In this document: positions 43,585 to 51,890 of the stretch, one piece after another
How positions within the stretch are numbered: the first letter of the stretch is position 1
How the letters are laid out: every line of letters begins with the position of its first letter
Source: Candidatus Dadabacteria bacterium
GTDB taxonomy: Bacteria; Desulfobacterota_D; UBA1144; Nemesobacterales; Nemesobacteraceae
Length of the DNA stretch: 64,000 nucleotides
Assembly (NCBI GenBank): GCA_026705445.1
Contig: JAPPAR010000011.1
Location: 74,525-138,524, forward strand
Reading direction: 5' to 3'
Notes under the pieces: generated by a model
What the model was told of the DNA's origin: nothing
Database searches by the model: none
The model's input: only the letters and a program-made list of their open reading frames with translations
Made by a program: the position numbers and the translations under genes

Positions 43585-43918
43585 TTCCCTGCCTGAATTC
43601 AGAAGGGAATTGAAGAAGCTCTCTAGAAAATACGGTACCCTTAACGACGATTTAAAATTGTTCAAAGAAGTTCTTTCAACCTCTCCAATCGGTTTCGGAA
43701 ATAATTTTACAGTTATCCATTCCACTAAAATCATCAAAATAGTAAAAGCGCGTATGGCGTGTCGATCTCTTCGTAATAGATCTCTTCGGATTATTTATGC
43801 ATATGTTGAACACGAAGAGAAGATTGAATTCATTGAAATCTATTACAAGGGAAATAAAGAAAACGAAAACCTTGGCAGAATTAAGGGGTACTTAGAATCA
43901 GTTGCCAAGTCTGATTAA
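43571..43918 (+). CDS. RelE/ParE-superfamily toxin, partner of the Panacea antitoxin
   Basis: This 115-residue basic protein has the RelE/ParE-like layout: FRRELKKLSRKYGTLNDDLKLFKEVL helix pair, then strands with KIVKARMACRSLRNRSLRIIYAYVEHEEKIEFIEIYYKG. RelE members cleave mRNA on ribosomes, ParE members poison gyrase; which applies here cannot be told. It starts inside the antitoxin gene (ATG 43571), a typical coupled order with antitoxin first. Confidence 0.8.
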   Translation: MKNFNSLPEFRRELKKLSRKYGTLNDDLKLFKEVLSTSPIGFGNNFTVIHSTKIIKIVKARMACRSLRNRSLRIIYAYVEHEEKIEFIEIYYKGNKENENLGRIKGYLESVAKSD

Positions 43919-44122
43919 AGCGACCTGTTTTGGAACTCATAGAGTTGTCAGATTGTGGATGCTGTTACAAATTTGTCTTGCAGAAAGAAAAGTTTTGGAG
44001 TTTCGGCTCTTTTTTAAGTAATTAAACGGCCCGCTCATCTTCCAAATTCATTCTGACAGGAATTCCGCATAACGCCCCGGCGGGCAATCGGCTCGATTAG
44101 CACCGAATCCTGGGAACCGTTA

Positions 44123-44857
44123 TCAATAACCCAAAACGCTGTAGTCGCCGTTCACGATTAGACGAATGGAGACGTAGAGTCCCAGTAGCGCGAAAAGCAC
44201 CCATGGAGAATTCATCCCCCAGATGTAGATGTACATATCCCATCGGCTGATTCGGGTTTGTCGATTGGCCGAGAAGAAACTGACCCAATAAACTGAGGTC
44301 ATGTACGTCAACTGCCAGAACAGTATCACTCCGACGATTCCCGCGACGGGAGCGGGCAAGATATCGAAGGTGAAGGCGGCGTAGAGAATCAACGTCGGGA
44401 TCGGGGTCACGAAGCCGTTGGCAACATCCACGCTGTAACCGTATGTGCGCCGGTCTGCGTAGGAACCGTCGAACTGGGAATACGTCGCCCAGACATCCGC
44501 CCATACTGTCGGCGACAACACCCTCGTCAATGGAACCTTTGTGGTAAGGAATTCGGTGGACGGTTTTCGGCCCGTTTCCCGCCAGCGCTTGCGCCAATAT
44601 TCGGTGCGCCGCTCGATATAGTCGCGTCTGAGGAACAGGCACACTTCCCAATAGCAGATCACCAGATTAATCGAAAGGAACAGAATCAACAGGGCGTGAA
44701 TAACGTTGAAATCCCCACGGGTCCAGTAACGTGCCCCAATGCCCGCCAATGTCAGAACCGCGATAACCAGCACCGTGAACAGCACCGCCGAAATTGCCAG
44801 CCGGGTCTGGCATGTCCCGGGTTCGGAATGTGCTCGGTCGGTTCGGTTTTGGGGCAT
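44123..44857 (-). CDS. Multi-pass membrane protein, possibly emopamil-binding (EXPERA)-like
   Basis: This protein of about 244 residues has five or six hydrophobic helices. The pattern ATYSQFDGSYADRR, VANGFVTPIPTLILYAAF, QLTYMTSVYWV and GMNSPWVLFALLGL resembles the EXPERA/emopamil-binding family (sterol isomerase-like): an aspartate in a YSxFDxxY element and late WVL. This is resemblance only. An open frame extends to 44959, but ATG at 44857 has GAGGAT upstream and gives a normal N-terminus. It sits in the accessory island, antiparallel to its neighbours. Confidence 0.55.
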   Translation of the reverse strand: MPQNRTDRAHSEPGTCQTRLAISAVLFTVLVIAVLTLAGIGARYWTRGDFNVIHALLILFLSINLVICYWEVCLFLRRDYIERRTEYWRKRWRETGRKPSTEFLTTKVPLTRVLSPTVWADVWATYSQFDGSYADRRTYGYSVDVANGFVTPIPTLILYAAFTFDILPAPVAGIVGVILFWQLTYMTSVYWVSFFSANRQTRISRWDMYIYIWGMNSPWVLFALLGLYVSIRLIVNGDYSVLGY

Positions 44858-45036
44858 GTGTTCTGATCCTCGCAAAAAGTCCGGCGTTACGGCTCGCCGC
44901 ATTGTATCCTTCGGAGCGTCCCACGTTCCGGACAAACGTGCTGCGCTCCGGATGGACACTTTCTATAGGGGAATTATATACAATAGTCAAAAAAACTTGA
45001 TTTTCCTGCTGAAATTGTTCATCCGGCGAGGTCCAT

Positions 45037-45606
45037 ATGCTGAAATATTTTTTGCTAATCTGCCTGTTATGCATTCCTGCGGCTGTCTGGATGCTCTACA
45101 AACCAATACGGGTTATTGTCCCTGAATTAAATGGAGTTTCATGTATCGGTGAGGATATTTGCACTGACAATCCTTTGCGCTACGAGGAAGCAATTGCATT
45201 ATATGAGGAAGCTTATGAATTTGTAAACTCGTCGGTTGGAATCGTCGAAAAGAAGCCCCGCGTTATTTTCTGCGCTTCGCAGGCTTGTTTTCAATCTTTT
45301 GGATTTAGCAAAGCGGCTGCAGGCACCGTAGACACATCCGGCATTGTTATAGGTCCGCGCGGGTGGAAAAACTACTACATTCGTCATGAGATGATCCATC
45401 ATTTGCAGGCCGAGCGGCTGGACGTTTTAAAACAGTGGCGCAGCCCCCTTGGTTCAAGGAGGGAATGGCTTACTCGTTCAGCGAAGATCCCCGGTCAGAT
45501 TTTCCCGAGGTTTTCAAGGAGTACCGTCTGGAATTTGAGAAATGGTATCGATCAGTGGGCAAAGAAACTCTGTGGCAAGAAGCGCGAAAGCTATAATAAT
45601 GCATAA
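45037..45606 (+). pseudogene. Gluzincin-type peptidase-like gene, frameshifted in a C run
   Basis: The intact part encodes a signal anchor (LLICLLCIPAAVWML) and a zincin motif HEMIHHLQ (His117, Glu118, His121). After WRSP the reading frame leaves the expected sequence: the next frame reads WFKEGMAYSFSED, then DFPEVFKEYR and GKETLWQEARKL, stopping at 45596. WFKEGMA is the third zinc ligand (Glu) segment of gluzincins. One base missing from the CCCCC run at 45444-45448 explains everything. It could be a pseudogene, phase variation or an assembly error. Without the shift it is a complete 186-residue secreted or anchored putative peptidase. Confidence 0.7.
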
Positions 45607-45689
45607 CAGCCGAAATCACCCAACTTAAAAGTCTTTCGGGTTAAATCCAGATTGATTTTTTCCGATAACAAGTAATTAGTATTTTTTAG

Positions 45690-45717
45690 TTGACAGACTA
45701 AATTTAGTCTTTATACT
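45690..45717 (+). promoter_or_regulatory. Promoter with palindromic operator of the AAA ATPase gene
   Basis: TTGACA (45690-45695) and TATACT (45712-45717) are 16 bases apart. The spacer, with the last -35 base, is a perfect 16-base palindrome AGACTAAATTTAGTCT (45695-45710). A half-similar ACTAAATTTAACT follows at 45715-45727. Operator placement in the spacer implies tight repression. Confidence 0.75.
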
Positions 45718-45749
45718 AAATTTAACTAAACAACTAACGAGGTGTGAAA

Positions 45750-46949
45750 ATGTCTGAACAATTTCAAAATCCATTCCGTCCTGGAGCGGGACATCCGCCT
45801 CCACATCTTGCCGGTCGTGATGAGGAGAAGAAAAAATTCCTCAAGTTTCTTGGACAGGACGTAATTATGGAAAATATGATTTTGACTGGTCTTCGGGGTA
45901 CAGGCAAGACGGTACTTCTGGATTCCTTCAAGCCTCTTGCCATTGCCAATGGATGGAAGTGGTCTGGAACGGATTTATCCGAGTCAGCGAGCATTAGTGA
46001 AGACAACATAGTGAAAAGGCTTCTTGCTGATTTGTCCATTGTAACATCGAGTATAACTGTGGGCAAGGAAGAATTCAGGCGCGTTGGATTTATGGGTGAT
46101 ACTGAGTCCGTGGAACTTAAGCTCAATTACGATACATTGCTCCAGGCCTATCAACGAACTCCTGGACTTGTATCGGACAAGCTGAAGTTTGTACTTGAAC
46201 TAGCATGGGAATTTCTTGAGCGATCAGAGGCCAAGGGACTTGTATTTGCATATGATGAAGCCCAGAACCTCTCTGATCAGGCTCTAAAGGAGCAATTTCC
46301 CCTGTCCATTCTTCTTGAAGTATTTCAATCACTTCAAAAGAAAGGGTGTCGGTTGCTTCTGGTTCTGACCGGTCTGCCTACGCTTTTTCCAGAGCTGGTC
46401 AAAGCTCGCACCTATTCGGAAAGAATGTTTCATGTTGTAGTCCTAGGAAGACTTTCTGAGGAAGCCAGCAGAGAGGCTATTCTTAAGCCTATTGAAGACA
46501 CAAACTGTCCTGTCGAATTAACTTCTGAAAGCGTGAGGACTATTGCCGATCTTTCTGGCGGATATCCTTATTTTATTCAGTTTATATGTAAGGAAGTTTA
46601 CGACGCTTTTATACAGGGAAGCCATTCGGTCCCGACAAATGAGATTATCAGAAAGCTTGATTCGGATTTTTTTGCTGCTAGATGGGCGAGGGCCACGGAT
46701 AGGCAAAGAGAATTACTTACGCTAATAGCTTCACTTGATAATTGCGATGAAGAATTTACCGTTCGGGATATCGTCAGTTTGTCTGGCAGGGAAGATCTCG
46801 GTGTAAAACCTTTCAGTTCCAGCCACATAAGTCAGATGCTTTCGACTTTAATGAAAGCCGGGCTTGTATACAGAAATCGATGGGGGAAATATGCTTTGGC
46901 GGTACCGCTTATGGGACGATTTATACGTCGCGAAACTGGTATGGATTAA
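45750..46949 (+). CDS. AAA+ (Orc1/STAND-like) ATPase with C-terminal winged helix
   Basis: This 399-residue protein has Walker A GLRGTGKT (about 48-55), Walker B LVFAYDEAQNL (about 167-177), a sensor region LLLVLTGLPTLFPEL, GGYPYFIQFICKEVY, and a C-terminal winged-helix domain ending in ISQMLSTLMKAGLVYRNRWGKYALAVPLMGRFI. The family (AAA_16/archaeal-type ATPase) is seen in mobile and defence contexts, but no partner gene is clear here. ATG at 45750 has GAGG at 45739-45742; an in-frame GTG at 45744 is less likely. The upstream palindrome indicates regulation. Confidence 0.82.
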   Translation: MSEQFQNPFRPGAGHPPPHLAGRDEEKKKFLKFLGQDVIMENMILTGLRGTGKTVLLDSFKPLAIANGWKWSGTDLSESASISEDNIVKRLLADLSIVTSSITVGKEEFRRVGFMGDTESVELKLNYDTLLQAYQRTPGLVSDKLKFVLELAWEFLERSEAKGLVFAYDEAQNLSDQALKEQFPLSILLEVFQSLQKKGCRLLLVLTGLPTLFPELVKARTYSERMFHVVVLGRLSEEASREAILKPIEDTNCPVELTSESVRTIADLSGGYPYFIQFICKEVYDAFIQGSHSVPTNEIIRKLDSDFFAARWARATDRQRELLTLIASLDNCDEEFTVRDIVSLSGREDLGVKPFSSSHISQMLSTLMKAGLVYRNRWGKYALAVPLMGRFIRRETGMD

Positions 46950-46975
46950 CCTGTGAAAGATTGAGAATTCAAACA

Positions 46976-47011
46976 CGGGAAAATGAAATCCCTAGGTTTC
47001 ATGTTTTCCCG
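46976..47011. terminator. Possible bidirectional terminator hairpin
   Basis: CGGGAAAA...TTTTCCCG with an inner TGAAA/TTTCA stem and a two-base bulge lies between the convergent ATPase and thiD genes and overlaps the thiD 3' end. No long T run follows, so efficiency is uncertain. Confidence 0.45.
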
Positions 47012-47793
47012 AAATGAGTAAGAGGTCCGTGGCCCTTTCCTATCTCCAGAGAGTTTCTTATCGCTTCCGTCACAAAGGCTTTCGAACTCTCAAGGGAAAC
47101 CGTAAGGGACATTCCCTTTGCCAGAAAAGCGCACACGGCCGCCGAAAAGGTGCAGCCGGTTCCGTGGGTGTTCTTCGTTTCGATTCTCTCGCTAACCAGT
47201 TCTTCAAATGTCTCCCCGTCGAAAAAAAGATCTACCGCCGGGTGATCTTTTGCGAGATGGCCCCCTTTTACAAGAACCGCCTTCGCTCCAAACGAGAGGA
47301 TCTTCTCGGCTGCGGTCTTCATATCGCTTATGCCGCCTATGCTAACAGAACTCAGTATTTCTGCCTCGGGTATGTTCGGAGTCACTATGAGCGCCCTTGG
47401 GAGAATCTCTTTTTTTAGAAGTCCCGTTGAGTCTTTTAAAAGAGCGGTCCCGCCTTTTGAACTCATCACGGGGTCGACAACGAGCTTTTCAATTCCATAG
47501 AGGTCTATTTTTTCCGCCACGGTCTCAATGATTTTTTCATTGGAAAGCATTCCCAGCTTCGCCGCGTCGCAGCCTATGTCGCTCATCACGGCGTCAAACT
47601 GCAGCCCCACAAACTGCTCGGGAAGGTCATGAATCGCGCTTACCTCCAGGGTGTTCTGGGCGGTAACGGAGGTGAGCACGGAAAGTCCGTACACTCCCAA
47701 AGCAGTGAAAGTCTTAAGGTCAGCCTGGATCCCTGCCCCTCCTCCTGAATCGGACCCGGCAACGGTAAGCGCTCTTGGGATTTTTTCCGCCAC
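46999..47793 (-). CDS. thiD: Hydroxymethylpyrimidine/phosphomethylpyrimidine kinase
   Basis: ThiD phosphorylates HMP and HMP-P in thiamine synthesis. The 264-residue ribokinase-fold enzyme has [60 protein letters not shown] and the catalytic [12 protein letters not shown]. Start codon GTG at 47793. No TPP riboswitch was seen upstream. It is convergent with the island ATPase and marks the right border of the island. Confidence 0.95.
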   Translation of the reverse strand: MAEKIPRALTVAGSDSGGGAGIQADLKTFTALGVYGLSVLTSVTAQNTLEVSAIHDLPEQFVGLQFDAVMSDIGCDAAKLGMLSNEKIIETVAEKIDLYGIEKLVVDPVMSSKGGTALLKDSTGLLKKEILPRALIVTPNIPEAEILSSVSIGGISDMKTAAEKILSFGAKAVLVKGGHLAKDHPAVDLFFDGETFEELVSERIETKNTHGTGCTFSAAVCAFLAKGMSLTVSLESSKAFVTEAIRNSLEIGKGHGPLTHFGKT

Positions 47794-47869
47794 GTAAGGA
47801 TTCTACAAATTCACCTGTTTTTTTACAAACCCGGACAAGGGCTTCTCCGCCGGGGGGTCTTTACTGGAA

Positions 47870-47923
47870 TTGAAAACTGTTTTCAGTTGTATATAATTTC
47901 CCTTCACGCTAAACGATCGTTTA
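47870..47923 (+). promoter_or_regulatory. Promoter and palindromic operator of the DUF35 gene
   Basis: TTGAAA (47870-47875), 16 bases, TATAAT (47892-47897). Just downstream is a 14-base perfect palindrome TAAACGATCGTTTA (47910-47923) between the transcription start and the AAGGAGAG at 47923-47930. It looks like a TetR-type operator; no regulator gene is adjacent. Confidence 0.65.
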
Positions 47924-47936
47924 AGGAGAGAGAGTC

Positions 47937-48344
47937 ATGAGCGAAGATATTTTCAGACCGGATTTGTTTACAACCGACGATGAGGGCAGAGTGAGGCTGA
48001 TTGCGGGTTACTGCAAGGAATCCGACAACTGGACCTTTCCTAGGTACCTTGCGGACCCAGTGAGTTTTTCAGATGACGTGGAAGAGAGACTTCTCAGCCC
48101 AACAGGCGTTCTGCATTCCTTTACAGTCGTGAGAAGAAGCATGCCGGAATTCACGGTGCCCTATGTTCTAGCTCTTGTTGATTTTCCGGAAGGCGTGAGG
48201 GTCATGGCGCAGGTTGAAACCGAAGATCCCGATTCTCTTGAGTTCGGAGAGGAGATGGGCGTTACGGTCGGGGTGATAAAGAAAGCGCCAGACGGAACGG
48301 ATATCAGTTCCTACAAATTTATCCCGGTAAGGGAGAGCTCCTGA
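47937..48344 (+). CDS. DUF35/OB-fold protein (acyl-CoA-associated), zinc ribbon degenerate
   Basis: This 135-residue protein has the pattern of DUF35 proteins: an N-terminal ribbon-like segment (GYCKESDNWTFPRYLADPV), then an OB-fold with LLSPTGVLHSFTVVRR, PYVLALVDFPEGVRVMAQVE. DUF35 proteins partner thiolases or acyl-CoA-binding enzymes in lipid or polyketide metabolism. Here the usual ribbon CxxC pairs are not seen (only one Cys), so zinc binding is probably lost. No thiolase gene is next to it. It has its own promoter, operator and ribosome binding site, and is convergent with the phosphomannomutase gene. Confidence 0.75.
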   Translation: MSEDIFRPDLFTTDDEGRVRLIAGYCKESDNWTFPRYLADPVSFSDDVEERLLSPTGVLHSFTVVRRSMPEFTVPYVLALVDFPEGVRVMAQVETEDPDSLEFGEEMGVTVGVIKKAPDGTDISSYKFIPVRESS

Positions 48345-49706
48345 TCAGCCGATCTCATTGATCGTTTCCTTAAGGGTTTTTTCCACGGTCCCCCTTATTT
48401 CCGCGAGCCTTGATTCCGTCTGAGCCTCAAAACGAAGCACCAGGGCTGGCTGGGTGTTGGATGCCCGGAGAAGGCCCCATCCGTCCGGATATTCAACCCT
48501 GACTCCATCTATGTCGATCACTTCGTTTTGCTCCCCGAGTTTTTTCTTTACCGCTTCCGTTACCTGAAACTTGATTTCATCGGGACAATCTACTCTTATC
48601 TCCGGGGTTGCGAAGGTTTTAGGTAGCCCTGTAAGCAGTTCCGAGGCCTTTTTTCCTGTTTTTGAGAGGATTTCAAGAAACCGAAGTCCTGCGTAAAGAG
48701 CGTCGTCGTATCCGAAAAACCTGTTTTTAAAGAAGATGTGGCCGCTCATCTCTCCACCGAGTTCGGCGCCCTCCTTTTTCATCTTGTCCTTGATTACCGA
48801 GTGGCCGGTTTTCCACATGATGGGATTCCCGCCGGCTTCCCGTATCTTGGAGAAAAGGTTTCCCGAACACTTAACGTCCCCTATTATGGTCGCTCCCGGG
48901 TTCGTTTCGAGAAGGTCGAGCGAATAGACAAGGAGCAGCATGTCTCCGCTCATTGAGTTTCCCCGCTCATCGACGATTCCTATCCTGTCTGCGTCCCCGT
49001 CAAACGCCAAGCCCACGTCGAGGCCGGCTTCCACAATCCTTTTCTTTATGTCGGAGAGATTCTCCTCGACCGTGGGATCGGGGTGGTGGTTCGGAAAATC
49101 CCCGTCAGGATCCATGTATAGCTCATGAACTTCGCAGCCGAATCTCCTGAGTATCTGCGGGCAGGTCACTCCTGCGGTTCCGTTGCCGCCGTCGGCCGCG
49201 ACTTTTATCCCCGGTTCTATATGAAGATTCTGCTCGAAAAACTCAAGGTAGCTCTCAATTATATCCGCCTGTTTCTTTCTGCCCCTCCCCGTTTTGAATT
49301 TTCCCTCTTCAACCGATTCTCTTATTTTCTGTATGCCTTCGCCGAAAAGAGAGTTCTGGTCGACGCACATTTTAAGCCCGTTGTACTCGGAGGGATTGTG
49401 GCTGGCGGTCACCATCACCCCGCCGTCAACGCCTGAGGTGAAGGTGGAGAAATAAACCATCGGGGTCGTTACCATTCCTATGTCGACCACACTAACGCCG
49501 GTTGAGGTTATTCCTTCGCAGAGTGCGTCCCGGAATGCCGGGGAAGACTTCCTGCAGTCGTATCCAACGGAAACCTCCGATCCCCCGTCCTCGGCCACCA
49601 TGGTTCCGTAGGCTTTTCCGATTCTCTCGACGACCTCTTCTGTGATGCTCTCCCCCGCTATGCCCCTTATGTCGTATTCTCTGAATATAGCTTTGTCGGG
49701 AATCAA
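48345..49706 (-). CDS. Phosphomannomutase/phosphoglucomutase
   Basis: This 453-residue enzyme interconverts hexose 1- and 6-phosphates for envelope sugars. It has the active-site TASHNPSEYNG serine, the magnesium loop DGDADRIG, sugar-binding GEMSGHIFF and the C-terminal phosphate-binding RASNTQPALVLRFEA. AlgC/ManB-type dual specificity is likely. The start is TTG at 49706 with AAAGGAG about ten bases upstream. It is transcribed away from trpE. Confidence 0.92.
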   Translation of the reverse strand: MIPDKAIFREYDIRGIAGESITEEVVERIGKAYGTMVAEDGGSEVSVGYDCRKSSPAFRDALCEGITSTGVSVVDIGMVTTPMVYFSTFTSGVDGGVMVTASHNPSEYNGLKMCVDQNSLFGEGIQKIRESVEEGKFKTGRGRKKQADIIESYLEFFEQNLHIEPGIKVAADGGNGTAGVTCPQILRRFGCEVHELYMDPDGDFPNHHPDPTVEENLSDIKKRIVEAGLDVGLAFDGDADRIGIVDERGNSMSGDMLLLVYSLDLLETNPGATIIGDVKCSGNLFSKIREAGGNPIMWKTGHSVIKDKMKKEGAELGGEMSGHIFFKNRFFGYDDALYAGLRFLEILSKTGKKASELLTGLPKTFATPEIRVDCPDEIKFQVTEAVKKKLGEQNEVIDIDGVRVEYPDGWGLLRASNTQPALVLRFEAQTESRLAEIRGTVEKTLKETINEIG

Positions 49707-49776
49707 CGTTAATGTGCTCCTTTATTTTTAAGCCCTTAATTATAATGTCCCCGGGGATTTATAAAAGGCGTTCTTC

Positions 49777-51300
49777 TTGACTTTAGTTTTTCGAGTCTTA
49801 TCATTTCCTTCCATGGTTTCACCCCCCTACGAACAGTTTCTAGAGAACCTCGAACACGGGAATCTCGTACCCGTGTGGGAGGAAGTTCTGGCCGATTACG
49901 ACACTCCGGTTTCGGTTTTCAGGAAGATAGACTCGCCCGGTTACTCCTTTCTATTCGAAAGTGTGGAGGGCGGAGACAAGTGGGCGCGCTACAGCTTTCT
50001 GGGCACGGAACCCTCGGTGGTATTCCGCTCGAAGGGCCAAAGCATCGAGATAATGTACTCGGACGGGGAAACCGAAACGTTCACGGGCGACCCGATTCTG
50101 GCGTTGCGGGACCTGCTTTCACGATACAGGCCGGTTTCTTCGAAGGAGCTTCCGAGATTTCACGGCGGAGCGGTCGGTTACTTCGGTTACGACATAATCA
50201 GATTTATAGAGGATATTCCCGATACTTCCCCTGATGAGCTAAAGGTCTGGGACTCCGTTTACATGGTAATGGATACCGTTTTGGCATTTGATAACGTTAC
50301 GAGCAAGATAAAGATCATCTCAAATGCCTATGTTCCCGACGTTAAAAATGCGAGGGAGGAGTACGAAAAGTCCCTTGCGAAAATAGCCGAGCATAAAAGC
50401 AGGCTTAGAAATTCGCTTAGCGAAAAGTTTACCAACGGTATTCCTCAAGATGTTGGCGAGGAAAAATTCAAGATCGAATCCAATTTCGAACCCGCACACT
50501 TCAAAGATGCGGTTCTCAGGACCAAGGAGTACATAAAATCAGGGGACATAATACAGGCAGTGATATCCCAGAGATGGAAGACGGACCTGAGGGTCGATCC
50601 TTTCGATCTCTACAGGGCGCTCAGGATACTAAATCCTTCTCCGTACATGTTTTTTCTGAGGATGGGTGATGAGATACTCACCGGATCTTCTCCAGAGGTG
50701 ATGGTGAGGGTCGAGGGGGAAAGAATCTCTAGCCGTCCGATAGCCGGAACGCGGCCGAGAGGAAAAACCGTCTCCGAGGACGAAGGCCTCGCGGCCGAAC
50801 TCATTGCGGATCCCAAGGAGAGGGCCGAGCACATAATGCTCGTTGATCTCGCGAGAAACGATCTGGGAAGAGTTTCCAACACGGGCTCGGTCAAAGTGGA
50901 CGATTTCATGATCGTGGAGAGATATTCCCACGTGATGCATATAGTTTCGAACGTGACGGCCCTGATTGCCGAGGGAGCGGATGCCTTTGATGTCATAAAG
51001 GCGACTTTTCCCGCAGGCACTCTTTCCGGAGCGCCGAAGGTAAGGGCAATGGAGATAATCGAGGAAACCGAGCCGACGACGAGAGGGGCATACGGGGGAT
51101 GCGTCTGCTACTTCAGTTTTTCGGGCAACATGGACAGTTGCATAACCATAAGAACGTTTGTGATAAAAGACGGTAAAATCTACATACAGGCGGGGGCCGG
51201 CATAGTGGCAGACTCGGATCCCGAAACCGAGTACCAGGAAACAGTTAACAAGGTAAAGGCGTTGGTGAAATCGGTTGAGCTCGCGGAGGACGGACTCTGA
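49777..51300 (+). CDS. trpE: Anthranilate synthase component I
   Basis: TrpE makes anthranilate from chorismate with ammonia from TrpG, the first step of tryptophan synthesis. The 507-residue protein contains the chorismate-binding core with GDIIQAVISQRW, PIAGTRPRG, LVDLARNDLGRV, FPAGTLSGAPKVRAM and YGGCVCYF. The PIAGT form separates it from pabB at 14 kb. Start TTG at 49777 has AAAAGG at 49763-49768; an ATG at 49813 is an alternative that would lose 12 residues. trpG overlaps by one base. The rest of the trp operon does not follow. Confidence 0.95.
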   Translation: MTLVFRVLSFPSMVSPPYEQFLENLEHGNLVPVWEEVLADYDTPVSVFRKIDSPGYSFLFESVEGGDKWARYSFLGTEPSVVFRSKGQSIEIMYSDGETETFTGDPILALRDLLSRYRPVSSKELPRFHGGAVGYFGYDIIRFIEDIPDTSPDELKVWDSVYMVMDTVLAFDNVTSKIKIISNAYVPDVKNAREEYEKSLAKIAEHKSRLRNSLSEKFTNGIPQDVGEEKFKIESNFEPAHFKDAVLRTKEYIKSGDIIQAVISQRWKTDLRVDPFDLYRALRILNPSPYMFFLRMGDEILTGSSPEVMVRVEGERISSRPIAGTRPRGKTVSEDEGLAAELIADPKERAEHIMLVDLARNDLGRVSNTGSVKVDDFMIVERYSHVMHIVSNVTALIAEGADAFDVIKATFPAGTLSGAPKVRAMEIIEETEPTTRGAYGGCVCYFSFSGNMDSCITIRTFVIKDGKIYIQAGAGIVADSDPETEYQETVNKVKALVKSVELAEDGL

Positions 51301-51890
51301 TGACCGGTAGCAAGAGGAAAATGATTCTGATGATTGATAATTACGATTCCTTTACCTACAACTTGGTCCACTACCTGGGGGAACTCGGTCAGCAGATCGA
51401 GGTGAGGAGAAACGACAGTCTTGATTTCGGTTTCGTGGATGATCTTGATCCCGACATAATCATAATCTCTCCCGGGCCCTGCACTCCCAAAGAGGCGGGG
51501 CTTTCGGTCGACATAATAAAAAGGTATGTCGGGAAAAAACCCATTCTCGGCGTTTGCCTGGGTCACCAGGCGGTGGGCTATGCATACGGGGCGAACATAG
51601 TCCGGGCAGACAGGCTTCTGCACGGGAAAACTTCCCCGATCCTCCACGACGGAAAAACCATCTATAAGGATATTCCGAATCCCTTTGAAGCTACGAGATA
51701 CCATTCACTTCTGGTGGAAGAGGCATCCCTTCCGTCCGACTTCGAAATTTCCGCTTGGACCAAGGAGGGTGAAATCATGGGGATAAGGCACAGAGAATTT
51801 CCCGTTGAGGGCGTTCAGTTCCACCCCGAGTCCATACTTACTGAGTGCGGGAAGGATCTTCTAAGAAACTTTATCGACTGCTATGGGTAA
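51300..51890 (+). CDS. trpG: Anthranilate/aminodeoxychorismate synthase glutaminase
   Basis: This 196-residue class I glutamine amidotransferase has MIDNYDSFTYNLVHYLGELG, the nucleophile GVCLGHQAVG and the HPESILTECG His-Glu pair. It overlaps trpE by one base (TGATG), so the two are translated together. Because no pabA is near pabB, this protein may serve both enzymes, as known for amphibolic TrpG/PabA. After trpG a short ACGG/CCGT stem with a T-rich tail at about 51897-51916 is a weak possible terminator. Confidence 0.93.
   Translation: MTGSKRKMILMIDNYDSFTYNLVHYLGELGQQIEVRRNDSLDFGFVDDLDPDIIIISPGPCTPKEAGLSVDIIKRYVGKKPILGVCLGHQAVGYAYGANIVRADRLLHGKTSPILHDGKTIYKDIPNPFEATRYHSLLVEEASLPSDFEISAWTKEGEIMGIRHREFPVEGVQFHPESILTECGKDLLRNFIDCYG

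Noticed and set aside
44060-44110. Integron attC-like sequence near GCATAACGCCC
   Set aside because: No matching partner core of the RYYYAAC/GTTRRRY type at the right distance and no integrase in the window.
47794-47936. TPP riboswitch upstream of thiD
   Set aside because: The conserved CTGAGA and ACCTGATCTGG-type elements are absent.
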